From assembly GCF_001742185.1 (NCBI RefSeq), contig NZ_CP015750.1, positions 124,001 through 188,000 on the forward strand: a DNA stretch of 64,000 nt, read 5' to 3'. The DNA is from Pectobacterium wasabiae CFBP 3304. GTDB lineage: Bacteria > Pseudomonadota > Gammaproteobacteria > Enterobacterales > Enterobacteriaceae. Every line of letters begins with the position of its first letter. Within the stretch, counting starts at the first letter, position 1. Below, one piece after another: positions 42,811 to 52,544 of the stretch. The position numbers and the translations under genes are program-made. The notes under the pieces are model-generated. The model was given only the letters and a program-made list of their open reading frames with translations. It was not told where the DNA came from and made no database searches.

Positions 42811-44496
42811 ATGAGTACATCACTCCCCTGGTGGCAAAACGGCGTAATTTATCAAATCTACCCGAAGAGCTTTCAGGACAGTACCGGAAATGGCACTGGC
42901 GATATCGCCGGCATCACTTCTCGACTCGATTATCTGCAACAGTTGGGTGTCGATGCGATCTGGCTAACTCCGGTTTACCTCTCTCCTCAGGTTGATAACG
43001 GCTACGACGTCGCCGATTACTGTGCTATCGATCCCACCTACGGCACGATGGCCGATATGGAAATGTTGATCGCCGAAGCACACCGACGCCGTATCCATGT
43101 CGTTATGGATATGGTGTTCAATCATACTTCTACACAACACCACTGGTTCCAGAATGCGCAGGATCGCCGTAGCCCCTATCGACATTTTTATATCTGGCGT
43201 GATGGTAATGACGGCGCACAGCCCAATAACTGGCGTTCAAAATTTGGTGGCCCAGCCTGGCAGTGGCATGCGGAAAGCAAACAGTACTATCTACATCTGT
43301 TCGCCACCGAACAGGCTGACCTGAATTGGGAACACCCGCGCGTGCGGGATGAATTGAAACAGGTTTGTGAATTTTGGGCGGATAAAGGCGTGGACGGGCT
43401 GCGGCTGGATGTGATCAATCTGGTTTCCAAGCAGCAGGATTTACCATCAGACACACAGGGCGATGGACGCCGCTTCTATACTGATGGTCCCCTTATTCAT
43501 GAGTACTTACAGGAGTTCAGTCAGGATGTTTTTCAGCCTCGCGGCCTGATGACCGTCGGCGAGATGTCATCGACCTCGTTAGATCACTGTCGCCGCTACG
43601 CGGCACTGGACGGCAATGAACTCTCCATGACGTTCAATTTCCACCACCTGAAAGTTGATTATCCGAATGGGGAAAAATGGACGCTGGCGGAACCTGATTT
43701 TATTCAGCTCAAGCAAATTTTTAATCACTGGCAGCAGGGTATGCACAATCACGCCTGGAATGCCTTGTTCTGGTGTAATCACGATCAGCCACGCATCGTA
43801 TCGCGCTTTGGTGATGAAGGTGAATTTCGGGTGCAATCCGCCAAGATGTTGGCGATGGTGCTTCACGGTATGCAAGGCACACCCTATATCTATCAGGGCG
43901 AAGAACTGGGCATGACGAATCCCGGCTATACGCAAATTGAACAATATCGTGATATTGAAAGCCTGAATCAATTTGCCGAACAGCGCGATCGTGGTCAGAC
44001 AGACGCACAAATCTTAGCGATCCTCGCCAGTAAATCACGCGATAACGGTCGCACGCCAATGCAATGGGATGACAGCAATCATGCTGGATTCACGACCGGC
44101 ACACCGTGGCTAACACCATGCCAAAACTTCACCCACATCAACGTGGCGCAGGCGCTGGCGGATAAAGCGTCCGTCTTCTATACCTACCAACAGCTTATCG
44201 CTATGCGTAAAGCACTTCCTTTGCTGACGCACGGAGACTATCAGGATTTACTGCCTGACCATCCTACTATCTGGTGCTATCAGCGTGTCTGGGAAGGACA
44301 GCGACTTTTGGTTTTGGCAAACCTCAGCAAACAGCCTCAGCGCTGGCAGCCACCAACAGATACCCATGACCGCCGCTGGCGACTGTTATTCAGCAATTAT
44401 TCTGATGCACAGCCCCAACCCGCCATTCTGGTACTACGCCCATTTGAAGCCATATATTGGGTACAAGGGATGCAGGAGAAAGAGGACAAGATCTAG
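42811..44496 (+). CDS. treC: Trehalose-6-phosphate hydrolase
   Basis: A 561-residue GH13 enzyme that cleaves imported trehalose-6-phosphate to glucose and glucose-6-phosphate in the cytosol. The catalytic residues are Asp200 (GLRLDVINL), Glu251 (TVGEMSS) and Asp325 (WCNHDQPR); the start WWQNGVIYQIYPKSFQDSTGNGTGD is typical. ATG 42811 sits behind AGGAGG. The ORF start at 42775 would precede that site. It forms an operon with treB, separated by 65 bases. Confidence 0.96.
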   Translation: MSTSLPWWQNGVIYQIYPKSFQDSTGNGTGDIAGITSRLDYLQQLGVDAIWLTPVYLSPQVDNGYDVADYCAIDPTYGTMADMEMLIAEAHRRRIHVVMDMVFNHTSTQHHWFQNAQDRRSPYRHFYIWRDGNDGAQPNNWRSKFGGPAWQWHAESKQYYLHLFATEQADLNWEHPRVRDELKQVCEFWADKGVDGLRLDVINLVSKQQDLPSDTQGDGRRFYTDGPLIHEYLQEFSQDVFQPRGLMTVGEMSSTSLDHCRRYAALDGNELSMTFNFHHLKVDYPNGEKWTLAEPDFIQLKQIFNHWQQGMHNHAWNALFWCNHDQPRIVSRFGDEGEFRVQSAKMLAMVLHGMQGTPYIYQGEELGMTNPGYTQIEQYRDIESLNQFAEQRDRGQTDAQILAILASKSRDNGRTPMQWDDSNHAGFTTGTPWLTPCQNFTHINVAQALADKASVFYTYQQLIAMRKALPLLTHGDYQDLLPDHPTIWCYQRVWEGQRLLVLANLSKQPQRWQPPTDTHDRRWRLLFSNYSDAQPQPAILVLRPFEAIYWVQGMQEKEDKI

Positions 44497-44517
44497 AGGG
44501 ATCGAGTATCAGGTGAG

Positions 44518-44541
44518 ATGTAGCGGGTTATCCCGCTACAT
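44518..44541 (+). terminator. Hairpin after treC
   Basis: Perfect 10-base stem ATGTAGCGGG/CCCGCTACAT with a TTAT loop, 22 bases past the treC stop. No T-run follows, but the very stable stem could end or protect the treBC transcript. Confidence 0.5.
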
Positions 44542-44658
44542 TGCTAACGATCCGACATGGACGATTACCGACATTACTCGCCATTGTTGAATCGAGCGAC
44601 AGAGCGATGTTCTCAGAGAGATTCATTCTCAGAGACACTCCAACTCAGCGTGAAAAAA

Positions 44659-44970
44659 TTAGCGCTTAGCTAACAGTAGCCCCAACACCAGACCAACGGT
44701 GGCACCGATGCCGATACCGTGCCAGGGTTTGTCATGCACGTACACATCAGCTTTGTCAGCCACCTGCTTTGCCCGGGCATAATAGCTGTCAGTCACGCCG
44801 ATGCGGGCTTTAACTTCAAGTAGCGCCTTTTCCGCTCCCTTTTTCAAATCAAGATAGGCTTGGTCTGCCTGATCGCCCGTATAACGCAGCACCTCATCTA
44901 ACGTCTCGGACAGAAGTTTTAAATCATCATCGACATGAATTTCTTCAGGCTGTTTTTTTGTCGCGACCAT
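44659..44970 (-). CDS. elaB: ElaB/YqjD/DUF883 family membrane-anchored ribosome-binding protein
   Basis: A 103-residue protein with a long charged helix (DDLKLLSETLDEVLRY..KARIGVTDSYYARAKQVADKADVYVHDKP) and a C-terminal membrane anchor (GIGIGATVGLVLGLLLAKR), the shape of ElaB and YqjD, which tether ribosomes to the inner membrane in stationary phase. It is beside nuo, as elaB is in E. coli. ATG 44970 (MVATKKQ) is preferred over 45000. Probably a single-gene unit; stationary-phase (RpoS) control is known for the family but not shown here. Confidence 0.9.
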   Translation of the reverse strand: MVATKKQPEEIHVDDDLKLLSETLDEVLRYTGDQADQAYLDLKKGAEKALLEVKARIGVTDSYYARAKQVADKADVYVHDKPWHGIGIGATVGLVLGLLLAKR

Positions 44971-45131
44971 AAAGTGCTTCCTTCTGTTATGAAAAGTCAT
45001 TAGCTATAAATTATTGTCTTCTTAACTATAGACAATTTTTCCTGACTTCTACGGCTTAAGCAGACCAGATCATTCCTAAAACGTACTTTGCTGACTCTCA
45101 CCACCTCCCGAGTCGTCGTGATTTTGCTGAC

Positions 45132-45163
45132 AAAAAAACGCCGTTGACTCTCATCAACGGCGC
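45132..45163 (-). terminator. Terminator of the nuo operon
   Basis: Minus strand GCGCCGTTGA-TGAGAG-TCAACGGCG followed by TTTTTTTG, 31 bases past the nuoN stop. Clear rho-independent form. Confidence 0.93.
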
Positions 45164-45193
45164 TTCATTATTCAACCTGACACTCGTCAGTGG

Positions 45194-46651
45194 TTACATC
45201 ATTGGCTGCGCCAACTGCACCAGAGAGATAAGCGGTTGCGGGTACAAGCCAAAGAACAACACCGCGATGGAGGAGATCAGCACGACCACACCGCCAGCCG
45301 TTAAGGCCCAGTTATTTGGTGTATCACGCTGTAGCTGTTGAGGCGCATTCAGGAACAAGCTGACCATCACACGCAGGTAGTAGTACAAACCAATGGCGCT
45401 ACCCAGCACAACAGCACCAGTCAACCACCACAGTTCAGCATTAACACCGACAGCCAACACGTAGAACTTACCGAAGAAGCCCAGTGTCATCGGGATACCC
45501 GCCAGAGACAGCATCATCACCGTCATCACCGCAGACAGAATCGGTTTATGCCAGAACAAACCACGGTAAGAGAACAGTGAATCGGCATCCGGGCCACGAT
45601 ACGGGCTGGACATCAGGCTAACCACACCGAACGCACCCAAGCTGCTGAACAGGTAACCCACCAGATAAACGCCAACGGTTTCCAGCGCCAACTGATGACT
45701 CTGAACCGCAATCAGGGCAACCAGCAAATAGCCCAGATGCGCAATGGAAGAGTAACCGAGCAGACGCTTGATGTTGGTTTGCGACACGGCCATCACGTTA
45801 CCGAACAGGATCGACGCGAACGCGATGATACCCAGCACGATTCTGACGGATTCGCTGTCAGCCACCGGTGCGTACAGGAACAAACGCATTACCGCACCGA
45901 AAACCGCAATCTTACCGGCCGTCGCCAGAAACGTAGACACGGGTGCAGGTGCGCCCTGATACACATCAGGTGTCCACAGTTGGAACGGAACCAGCGATAG
46001 CTTGAAGCCCAGACCGACAATCATCATCCCCAAGCCAGCCAGCAGCAGCGGCTCATGGATTTGGTGATCGCTCAAGCTCTTACCGAGGCTGGCAAAGCTC
46101 ATATCGCCCGATTCAGCATAAATCAGCGCCATCCCAAACAGCAGGAAGGAAGACGCTGCCGCCGACAGCAGCATGTATTTAATACTGGCTTCCAGCGAAC
46201 GTTTCAGACGGAAGGCATAGCCGACCAGACCGAACAGAGGAAGTGAAAGCAGTTCAATACCGATGAACAACGAAGCCAGATGATTGGCGCTCGACAGCAG
46301 GATCCCACCTAACGCAGCGATCAAAACCAGCAGGTAGAACTCGTCACGGTTGTCTGGGTAGCCTTGCAGCCACGGGTAGGCAAACGTGCTGGTCGCCAGA
46401 CTGGCAAGTAGAACCAGTCCGGTATAAAACATCGAGAAGCCATCAACACGCAGCAGCGGCGTCACGTCCGTTGGGCCAACCTGACCAACAAAGTACAGTG
46501 ACAGCAACGCAATATTCAGGCCGATAACCGTCATCGTTGCGTTGACAAAATGGTTGCGTCGCCACGCAATGCACAGCATCACAACCACTACCGTCAATCC
46601 GACGATCAACAGCGGCGATAGCGCAATTAGTTGTTGAAGAGTTATTGTCAT
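45194..46651 (-). CDS. nuoN: NADH-quinone oxidoreductase subunit N
   Basis: Last gene of the operon; a 485-residue antiporter-like proton-channel subunit of complex I with about 14 membrane segments, equal in length to E. coli NuoN. Typical blocks are [57 protein letters not shown] and [16 protein letters not shown]. The channel Glu and Lys residues of TM5 and TM7-8 appear present. It follows nuoM by 6 bases. Confidence 0.97.
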   Translation of the reverse strand: MTITLQQLIALSPLLIVGLTVVVVMLCIAWRRNHFVNATMTVIGLNIALLSLYFVGQVGPTDVTPLLRVDGFSMFYTGLVLLASLATSTFAYPWLQGYPDNRDEFYLLVLIAALGGILLSSANHLASLFIGIELLSLPLFGLVGYAFRLKRSLEASIKYMLLSAAASSFLLFGMALIYAESGDMSFASLGKSLSDHQIHEPLLLAGLGMMIVGLGFKLSLVPFQLWTPDVYQGAPAPVSTFLATAGKIAVFGAVMRLFLYAPVADSESVRIVLGIIAFASILFGNVMAVSQTNIKRLLGYSSIAHLGYLLVALIAVQSHQLALETVGVYLVGYLFSSLGAFGVVSLMSSPYRGPDADSLFSYRGLFWHKPILSAVMTVMMLSLAGIPMTLGFFGKFYVLAVGVNAELWWLTGAVVLGSAIGLYYYLRVMVSLFLNAPQQLQRDTPNNWALTAGGVVVLISSIAVLFFGLYPQPLISLVQLAQPMM

Positions 46652-46657
46652 GGCGAA

Positions 46658-48193
46658 TTACGGCCTTGTTGTTGAAATAATTGAATCTGGAGCAGACGAC
46701 ATAAACCACTGCTGGATATTTGACATCGCGGCACTGGAGGTATCCAGAATCGGTTGCGGGTAAACCCCTAACAACACCAGTAATACCACCAACAGCAGCA
46801 CGATAGACAATTCGCGGATCGACATACCCTTCAATGGCTCATCAGATTTAGGCGTACCGTAATAAGCACGCTGGATCATGATCAGTGAGTAGACCGATGC
46901 AAATACCAGACCGAAGGTTGAGATCACCGTAATGACAGGCACAACCTGATAGCTGCCGAACAGAATCATGAATTCGCCAACAAAGTTGCCCGTTCCCGGC
47001 ATACCCAAGGTTGCCACAGCAAAGAACAGAGACAGTGCAGGCAAGAACTTCAGACGCGACCACAGGCCACCCATTTCACGCATGTCACGGGTATGCAGAC
47101 GCTCGTACAGTTGACCACACAGAATGAACAGACCCGCAGCGGACAACCCGTGCGCAATCATCTGAATCACCGCGCCCTGATAAGCCAGTTGATTACCGGA
47201 ATAGATGGCAATCATCACGAAGCCCATGTGCGACACCGAGGTGTAAGCGATCAGACGCTTGATATCCGTCTGTTTGAACGCCAACCATGCGCCGTAGAAG
47301 ATACCAATCACACCCAGCCACATGGCAATCGGTGCAAAAGCATGGGAGGCATTCGGGAACAGCGGCAGGCTAAAACGCAGCAGACCATAGGCCGCGGTTT
47401 TCAACAGGATACCGGCCAGGTCAACAGAACCTGCTGTCGGAGCCTGACTGTGTGCATCCGGCAACCAACCGTGCAACGGCACGACAGGCATTTTTACGGC
47501 AAAAGCGATAAAGAAGCCCAGCATCAGCAGATATTCAATGCCATATGACATCGGTGTCTTCAGCAGATCTTCGTAGTCGAATGTCCAAACGCCGGTAGCA
47601 TTGTGATGCACAAAGACCAGCGACAGGATCGCGATCAACATGATCAAGCCGCTTGACTGGGTATAAATGAAGAACTTGGTCGCCGCCGTAATTCTGGTTT
47701 TACCGTCAGAGCCTTTATGCCCCCACAGTGCAATCAGGAAGTACATCGGCACCAACATCATTTCCCAGAAGAAGAAGAACAGGAACAGGTCAATGGCAAG
47801 GAACACACCAATAACGCCGCCCAGAATCCACAGCAGGTTCAGGTGGAAGAAACCCTGATAGCGCTGAATTTCATTCCAGGAACAGAGAATTGCCAACACA
47901 CCCAGCAACCCCGTCAGCACGACCATCAGCAGTGACAAACCGTCCAGCGCGAGGTGAATACCGATGCCAAAGCGCGGTATCCACGACACAAAATATTCAG
48001 CCTGCCAGTCTGGAGCGCCTTTCGGTGCTACGAGTGAATAACCGCCTTGCAACCACAGTTGCAGAGACAGTGCGAGTGTCAGCCCCATTGCAATCAACGC
48101 TATCCAGCGCGGTACTTTCGTACCAAAACGCTCTAACTGCCAGCACAGCAGACCGCCGATAAAGGGGAGAAGAATTAGCCAAGGTAGTAGCAT
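46658..48193 (-). CDS. nuoM: NADH-quinone oxidoreductase subunit M
   Basis: Antiporter-like membrane subunit of complex I, 511 residues, about 14 membrane segments. Recognised by FFFFFWEMMLVPMYFLIALWG (with the conserved channel Glu), KFFIYTQSSGLIMLIAI, LHGWLPDAHSQAPTAGSVDLAGILLKTAAYGLLRF and AYTSVSHMGFVMIAI. It is separated from nuoL by 100 bases that contain a hairpin, and is followed closely by nuoN. Confidence 0.97.
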   Translation of the reverse strand: MLLPWLILLPFIGGLLCWQLERFGTKVPRWIALIAMGLTLALSLQLWLQGGYSLVAPKGAPDWQAEYFVSWIPRFGIGIHLALDGLSLLMVVLTGLLGVLAILCSWNEIQRYQGFFHLNLLWILGGVIGVFLAIDLFLFFFFWEMMLVPMYFLIALWGHKGSDGKTRITAATKFFIYTQSSGLIMLIAILSLVFVHHNATGVWTFDYEDLLKTPMSYGIEYLLMLGFFIAFAVKMPVVPLHGWLPDAHSQAPTAGSVDLAGILLKTAAYGLLRFSLPLFPNASHAFAPIAMWLGVIGIFYGAWLAFKQTDIKRLIAYTSVSHMGFVMIAIYSGNQLAYQGAVIQMIAHGLSAAGLFILCGQLYERLHTRDMREMGGLWSRLKFLPALSLFFAVATLGMPGTGNFVGEFMILFGSYQVVPVITVISTFGLVFASVYSLIMIQRAYYGTPKSDEPLKGMSIRELSIVLLLVVLLVLLGVYPQPILDTSSAAMSNIQQWFMSSAPDSIISTTRP

Positions 48194-48237
48194 GGCGTTT
48201 TGTGTCCCTAAATTAAAGAAATCTGAAAACTTGCCGT

Positions 48238-48269
48238 GGCAGGCATTCCTTTATGTGGAATGCCCTGCC
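48238..48269 (-). other. Hairpin in the nuoL-nuoM gap
   Basis: GGCAGGGCATTCC/GGAATGCCTGCC inverted repeat (about 12 pairs with one bulged base) without a T-run, in the 100-base gap between two operon genes. More likely an mRNA processing or stabilising structure than a terminator. Confidence 0.5.
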
Positions 48270-48293
48270 TTTCATACGTTACCGGATACTGCC

Positions 48294-50144
48294 TTACACC
48301 AGCAGTAACAAGCCCAGCACCAGCACGGCACCAAAGCCCATAGAAGCAACGTACCAGCGCAACTGACCATTCGCACTGAGCGCCAGCCCACGATTACCCC
48401 AACGGGTAATGATGGCAGGCAGGGTCATCAGTGTATTTAATGGATCACGCTGCAACAGCTTCGCGATAGCCAGATACGGCTTAACAAAGACATGGTCGTA
48501 CAACCAGTCGAAGCCCCACGCATGGAACCACCAGGTCGAGAAGAAACGGCCTGGCGCACTGTTCGCAATGCTATTCACCGCCTGACGTTTGCCCAGCCAC
48601 AGCATAGCGGCAAGCAGAATACCGGCAATCGCCACCACGCCAGAGGTAATTTCCAGCGTCAGCAACTGGCCGTGCTCAAGCACTGTCGTTGCCGGCAATA
48701 CGCCATGCAACGGAGGAACAATCATCGCACCAATAAAGGTGGACAGAACCATCAGCACAACCAGCGGTAAGTGGTGCGAAATGCCTTTTCCTGCATGCGC
48801 CTTAATTTTCTCTTCACCGTGGAACACGATGAAAATCATACGGAACGTATACAGCGAGGTCATGAAGGCACCAGCCAATCCAGCCACCATCAGGTTGATG
48901 TGACCATTTGCCCAGGCGCCAGCCAAGATCTCGTCTTTACTGAAGAAGCCAGCGGTAACCAGCGGCAGTGCAGCCAGCGCCGCGCCTCCGACCAGGAAGC
49001 AGACATAAACCAGTGGAATCGTTTTACGCAGGCCGCCCATCTTGAAGATATTCTGCTCATGGTGGCAGGCCAAAATCACCGAACCAGAAGAGAGGAACAG
49101 CAGCGCTTTAAAGAATGCGTGCGTCATCAGGTGGAAAATCGCGGCATCCCATGCCTGCACGCCCAGCGCCAGAAACATGTAACCAATCTGGCTCATGGTG
49201 GAATAGGCCAGCACGCGCTTGATGTCGGTTTGAACCAAGGCAGCAAAACCCGCCAGCACCAACGTCACAGCACCAACAATACCTACCAGATGCAACACAT
49301 CCGGTGCCATCAGGAACAGGCCGTTGGTACGTGCAATCAGGTAAACACCGGCGGTAACCATCGTGGCGGCGTGGATCAGTGCAGATACCGGCGTTGGACC
49401 GGCCATCGCATCTGCCAGCCAGGTTTGCAGCGGCAACTGTGCTGATTTACCCACCGCACCACCCAGCAACATCAGCGTAGCCCAGGTGATTTCAGGTGAA
49501 CCTTCAGCCAGTTTCTGCGGAGCCAGAACCATCAGTTCGCGGAAGTTGAGCGTGCCCAACTCTTTGTAAAGGATGAACAGCGCAAAGGCTAAAAAGACGT
49601 CACCGACACGCGTAACGATAAAAGCCTTCATCGCTGCCGCGCCGTTCTTCGGATTGGTGTAGTAGAAACCGATCAGCAGATAACTGCACAGCCCTACCCC
49701 TTCCCAACCGAGGTACATCAGCAACAGGTTATCAGCCAGTACCAGAACGACCATACTCGCGATAAACAGGTTGGTGTAAGCGAAGAAACGAGAATATCCC
49801 TCTTCCCCACGCATATACCAGGAGGCGAATAGGTGGATAAAGAAACCGACCCCCGTCACCACGGACAGCATCGTCACCGAGAGACCGTCGAGCACCAGCG
49901 TTACGCTAATGTCGAAATTACCCACGGTCATCCATGTCCACAAATGCTGATTAAAGAAGGTGACGCCGCCGCTGTGCTGCTGGCCCATAAAATCGACCGC
50001 AGCCCAAACGGTAACTAACGCTGCCAAACCAATCGAGCCAACACCGACCGTCGCAGACGTATTTTCCGACCAGCGACCACGGGAAAATGCTAGCAGCAGA
50101 AAGCCGAGCAGCGGGAAGAGTATTGTTAAATAGAGTAAGTTCAT
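48294..50144 (-). CDS. nuoL: NADH-quinone oxidoreductase subunit L
   Basis: Largest antiporter-like subunit of complex I, 616 residues with about 16 membrane segments plus the long lateral helix at the C-terminus. Family blocks are [17 protein letters not shown] (channel Glu), [46 protein letters not shown] sequence and [16 protein letters not shown]. Its ATG overlaps the nuoK stop by 4 bases. Confidence 0.97.
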
Positions 50145-50443
50145 CCGCGCATCTCACTGACTGTATCAATATTCAGGGTTTGACGACGACGATACATCTG
50201 CAACAACAGCGCCAGACCAATACTGGCCTCAGCCGCTGCCAGCGTAATCGCCAGAATGTACATCACCTGACCATCCGGCTGCTGCCAGTAGCTGCCCGCG
50301 ACGACAAAAGCCAGCGCGGCAGCGTTGATCATAATTTCCAGGCTGATCAACATAAACAGCAGGTTACGACGAATCAACAGACCAGTCAGCCCCAGAACAA
50401 ACAAGATAGCGGCTAAAATCAACCCGTGTTGTAACGGAATCAT
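50141..50443 (-). CDS. nuoK: NADH-quinone oxidoreductase subunit K
   Basis: A 100-residue, three-helix membrane subunit of complex I. It contains the conserved membrane Glu residues ([13 protein letters not shown], and [13 protein letters not shown]) that form part of the proton path. Length is identical to E. coli NuoK. Overlaps nuoJ at the start and nuoL at the end by 4 bases each. Confidence 0.97.
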
Positions 50444-51000
50444 GCGCGTTCCCCCGTTATTTTTTTCTCAACGTCCTGGTTCGCGCCTTCTTTATTGACA
50501 ACGTCACCACGTTTATCTTCACGACCAATGTGGAAAGCGACAACCAACCCCGCCAGCAGCAGCATTGACGCTAATTCAACTGCCAGAACATAAGGCCCAA
50601 ACAGGCTGATACCTACGGCTTTCGCCTCAACAGGCGTGCCAGTGATGCCCTGCTCTTTCAGGCTCAGGATGGCGTTAACCACAATCACCAATAACGCCAG
50701 TGAGAGAATGCTCGGGCCAATCCAGACGCTGGGCTTCAGCCAATTCCGCTCTTGTTCTTCTACGGAATTGCCGAGGTTGAGCATCATGACCACGAACACA
50801 AACAGCACCATGATGGCGCCCGCGTACACGATGATGCTCAGCGCGCCGGCAAAATTAGCCCCCAGCGAGAAAAAGACGCCCGCAATCGCCATAAGCGAGG
50901 TGACCATATACAACAATGCATGCACAGGATTGGTATGCGTAATGACGCGCAGTGTCGCCAATATCGCAATCAAACCTGTGGTATAAAAAGCGAATTCCAT
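50440..51000 (-). CDS. nuoJ: NADH-quinone oxidoreductase subunit J
   Basis: A 186-residue membrane subunit with five helices; TM3 carries the conserved [18 protein letters not shown] sequence with a pi-bulge Tyr/Gly region. The hydrophilic C-terminus ([32 protein letters not shown]) is as variable as usual. It is 10 bases after nuoI and overlaps nuoK. Confidence 0.96.
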
Positions 51001-51009
51001 GCTAGCTCC

Positions 51010-51552
51010 TTAGGGCAACAGGCCTTTGACATCAATAGGTTTGGCTTCGTTTTCAGCTTCGCCTTTGTCTTTCCCATCGATTGCCATACCAGCCATCCGG
51101 TAGAAATTGTATTCCGGATATTTACCCGGCCCCGATATCAGCAGATCTTCTTTCTCGTACACCAGATCCTGACGTTTGTACTCGCCCATCTCGAAATCCG
51201 GCGTCAGTTGGATCGCGGTTGTCGGACATGCTTCTTCACAGAAGCCGCAGAAAATGCAGCGCGAGAAGTTGACGCGGAAGAACTCGGGATACCAGCGACC
51301 ATCTTTAGTTTCTGCTTTCTGCAATGAGATACAGCCAACCGGACAGGCCACTGCACACAGGTTGCAGGCAACGCAGCGCTCTTCACCATCGGGATCGCGC
51401 GTCAGCACGATACGACCACGGTAGCGCGGCGGCGGATTCACAGGCTCTTCTGGGTACATCCTGGTTTCGCGCTTCTTGAAAGCATTCGATCCCACCATAC
51501 AGATACTGCGTATCTGGGTGCCGAAACCAACCACTAACTCTTTCAATGTCAT
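51010..51552 (-). CDS. nuoI: NADH-quinone oxidoreductase subunit I (two [4Fe-4S] clusters)
   Basis: A 180-residue ferredoxin-like subunit that holds clusters N6a and N6b and passes electrons to NuoB. The ligands are plain: [12 protein letters not shown] and [12 protein letters not shown]. The N-terminal amphipathic helix anchors it to the membrane arm. Equal in length to E. coli NuoI (180). Confidence 0.97.
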   Translation of the reverse strand: MTLKELVVGFGTQIRSICMVGSNAFKKRETRMYPEEPVNPPPRYRGRIVLTRDPDGEERCVACNLCAVACPVGCISLQKAETKDGRWYPEFFRVNFSRCIFCGFCEEACPTTAIQLTPDFEMGEYKRQDLVYEKEDLLISGPGKYPEYNFYRMAGMAIDGKDKGEAENEAKPIDVKGLLP

Positions 51553-51569
51553 GGTTTATTCACCCCTTC

Positions 51570-52544
51570 TTAAGCGTTGTACAAAATGACGGCCGCTGTC
51601 GCCAGCAGATTCAAAAGCGTTATCGGCAGACAGACTTTCCAACCGAAAGCCATCACCTGGTCATAACGTGGACGGGGTAACGAAGCACGAATCAGGATGA
51701 ACATCATCATGAAAAAGCCTGTTTTCAGCGCAAACCAGACAAACGGAGGCAAGAACGGACCATGCCAGCCACCGAAGAATAAGGTCACCATCAGCGCGGA
51801 AACGGTCACGATCCCGATATATTCGCCCACGAAGAACAGACCGAATTTCATACCGGAATATTCAATGTGGTAACCATCTGCCAGTTCCTGTTCAGCTTCA
51901 GGCTGGTCAAACGGGTGACGGTGACACACCGCCACGCCTGCGATGGCAAACGTAATAAAGCCGAAGAACTGCGGGATAACGTTCCACAAATGTGCCTGAG
52001 AATCGACGATGTCACGCATGTTGAACGAACCGGCCTGTGCGACAACGCCCATCAGCGACAGGCCGATGAAGACTTCGTAGCTCACCGTCTGAGCAGAAGC
52101 ACGAACCGCACCGAGCAGAGAGTATTTGTTGTTACTCGCCCAACCAGCAAACAGCACCGCGTAAACGGCCAGACCCGCCATCATCAGGAAGAACAGGATA
52201 CCGATGTTCAGATCGGCGACACCCCAGGTCGGTGTGATCGGCACAATCGCGAAGGCAATCAGCATTGACGTAAACGCGATCATCGGTGCCAGCGTGAAGA
52301 TCACCTTATCGGTAAAGTTCGGCACCCAGTCTTCTTTGAAGAACATTTTGATCATGTCAGCGACAAGCTGTAATGAACCGCCCCAACCCACCCGGTTCGG
52401 TCCATAACGTCCCTGGAAGAGGCCGAGCAGTCGACGTTCACCCATACTCATGAATGCGCCACAGGTGACCACAACCAGCAGAATCACGATCGCTTTTCCG
52501 ACGGTGATCAGAATCTCGATTAATTCCGGCGTTAACCAACTCAT
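51570..52544 (-). CDS. nuoH: NADH-quinone oxidoreductase subunit H
   Basis: A 324-residue membrane subunit at the base of the quinone chamber, with eight helices. Family blocks are [29 protein letters not shown] [10 protein letters not shown], and [20 protein letters not shown], which carries the acidic residues of the E-channel. Its ATG overlaps the nuoG stop (ATGA). Confidence 0.97.
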   Translation of the reverse strand: MSWLTPELIEILITVGKAIVILLVVVTCGAFMSMGERRLLGLFQGRYGPNRVGWGGSLQLVADMIKMFFKEDWVPNFTDKVIFTLAPMIAFTSMLIAFAIVPITPTWGVADLNIGILFFLMMAGLAVYAVLFAGWASNNKYSLLGAVRASAQTVSYEVFIGLSLMGVVAQAGSFNMRDIVDSQAHLWNVIPQFFGFITFAIAGVAVCHRHPFDQPEAEQELADGYHIEYSGMKFGLFFVGEYIGIVTVSALMVTLFFGGWHGPFLPPFVWFALKTGFFMMMFILIRASLPRPRYDQVMAFGWKVCLPITLLNLLATAAVILYNA

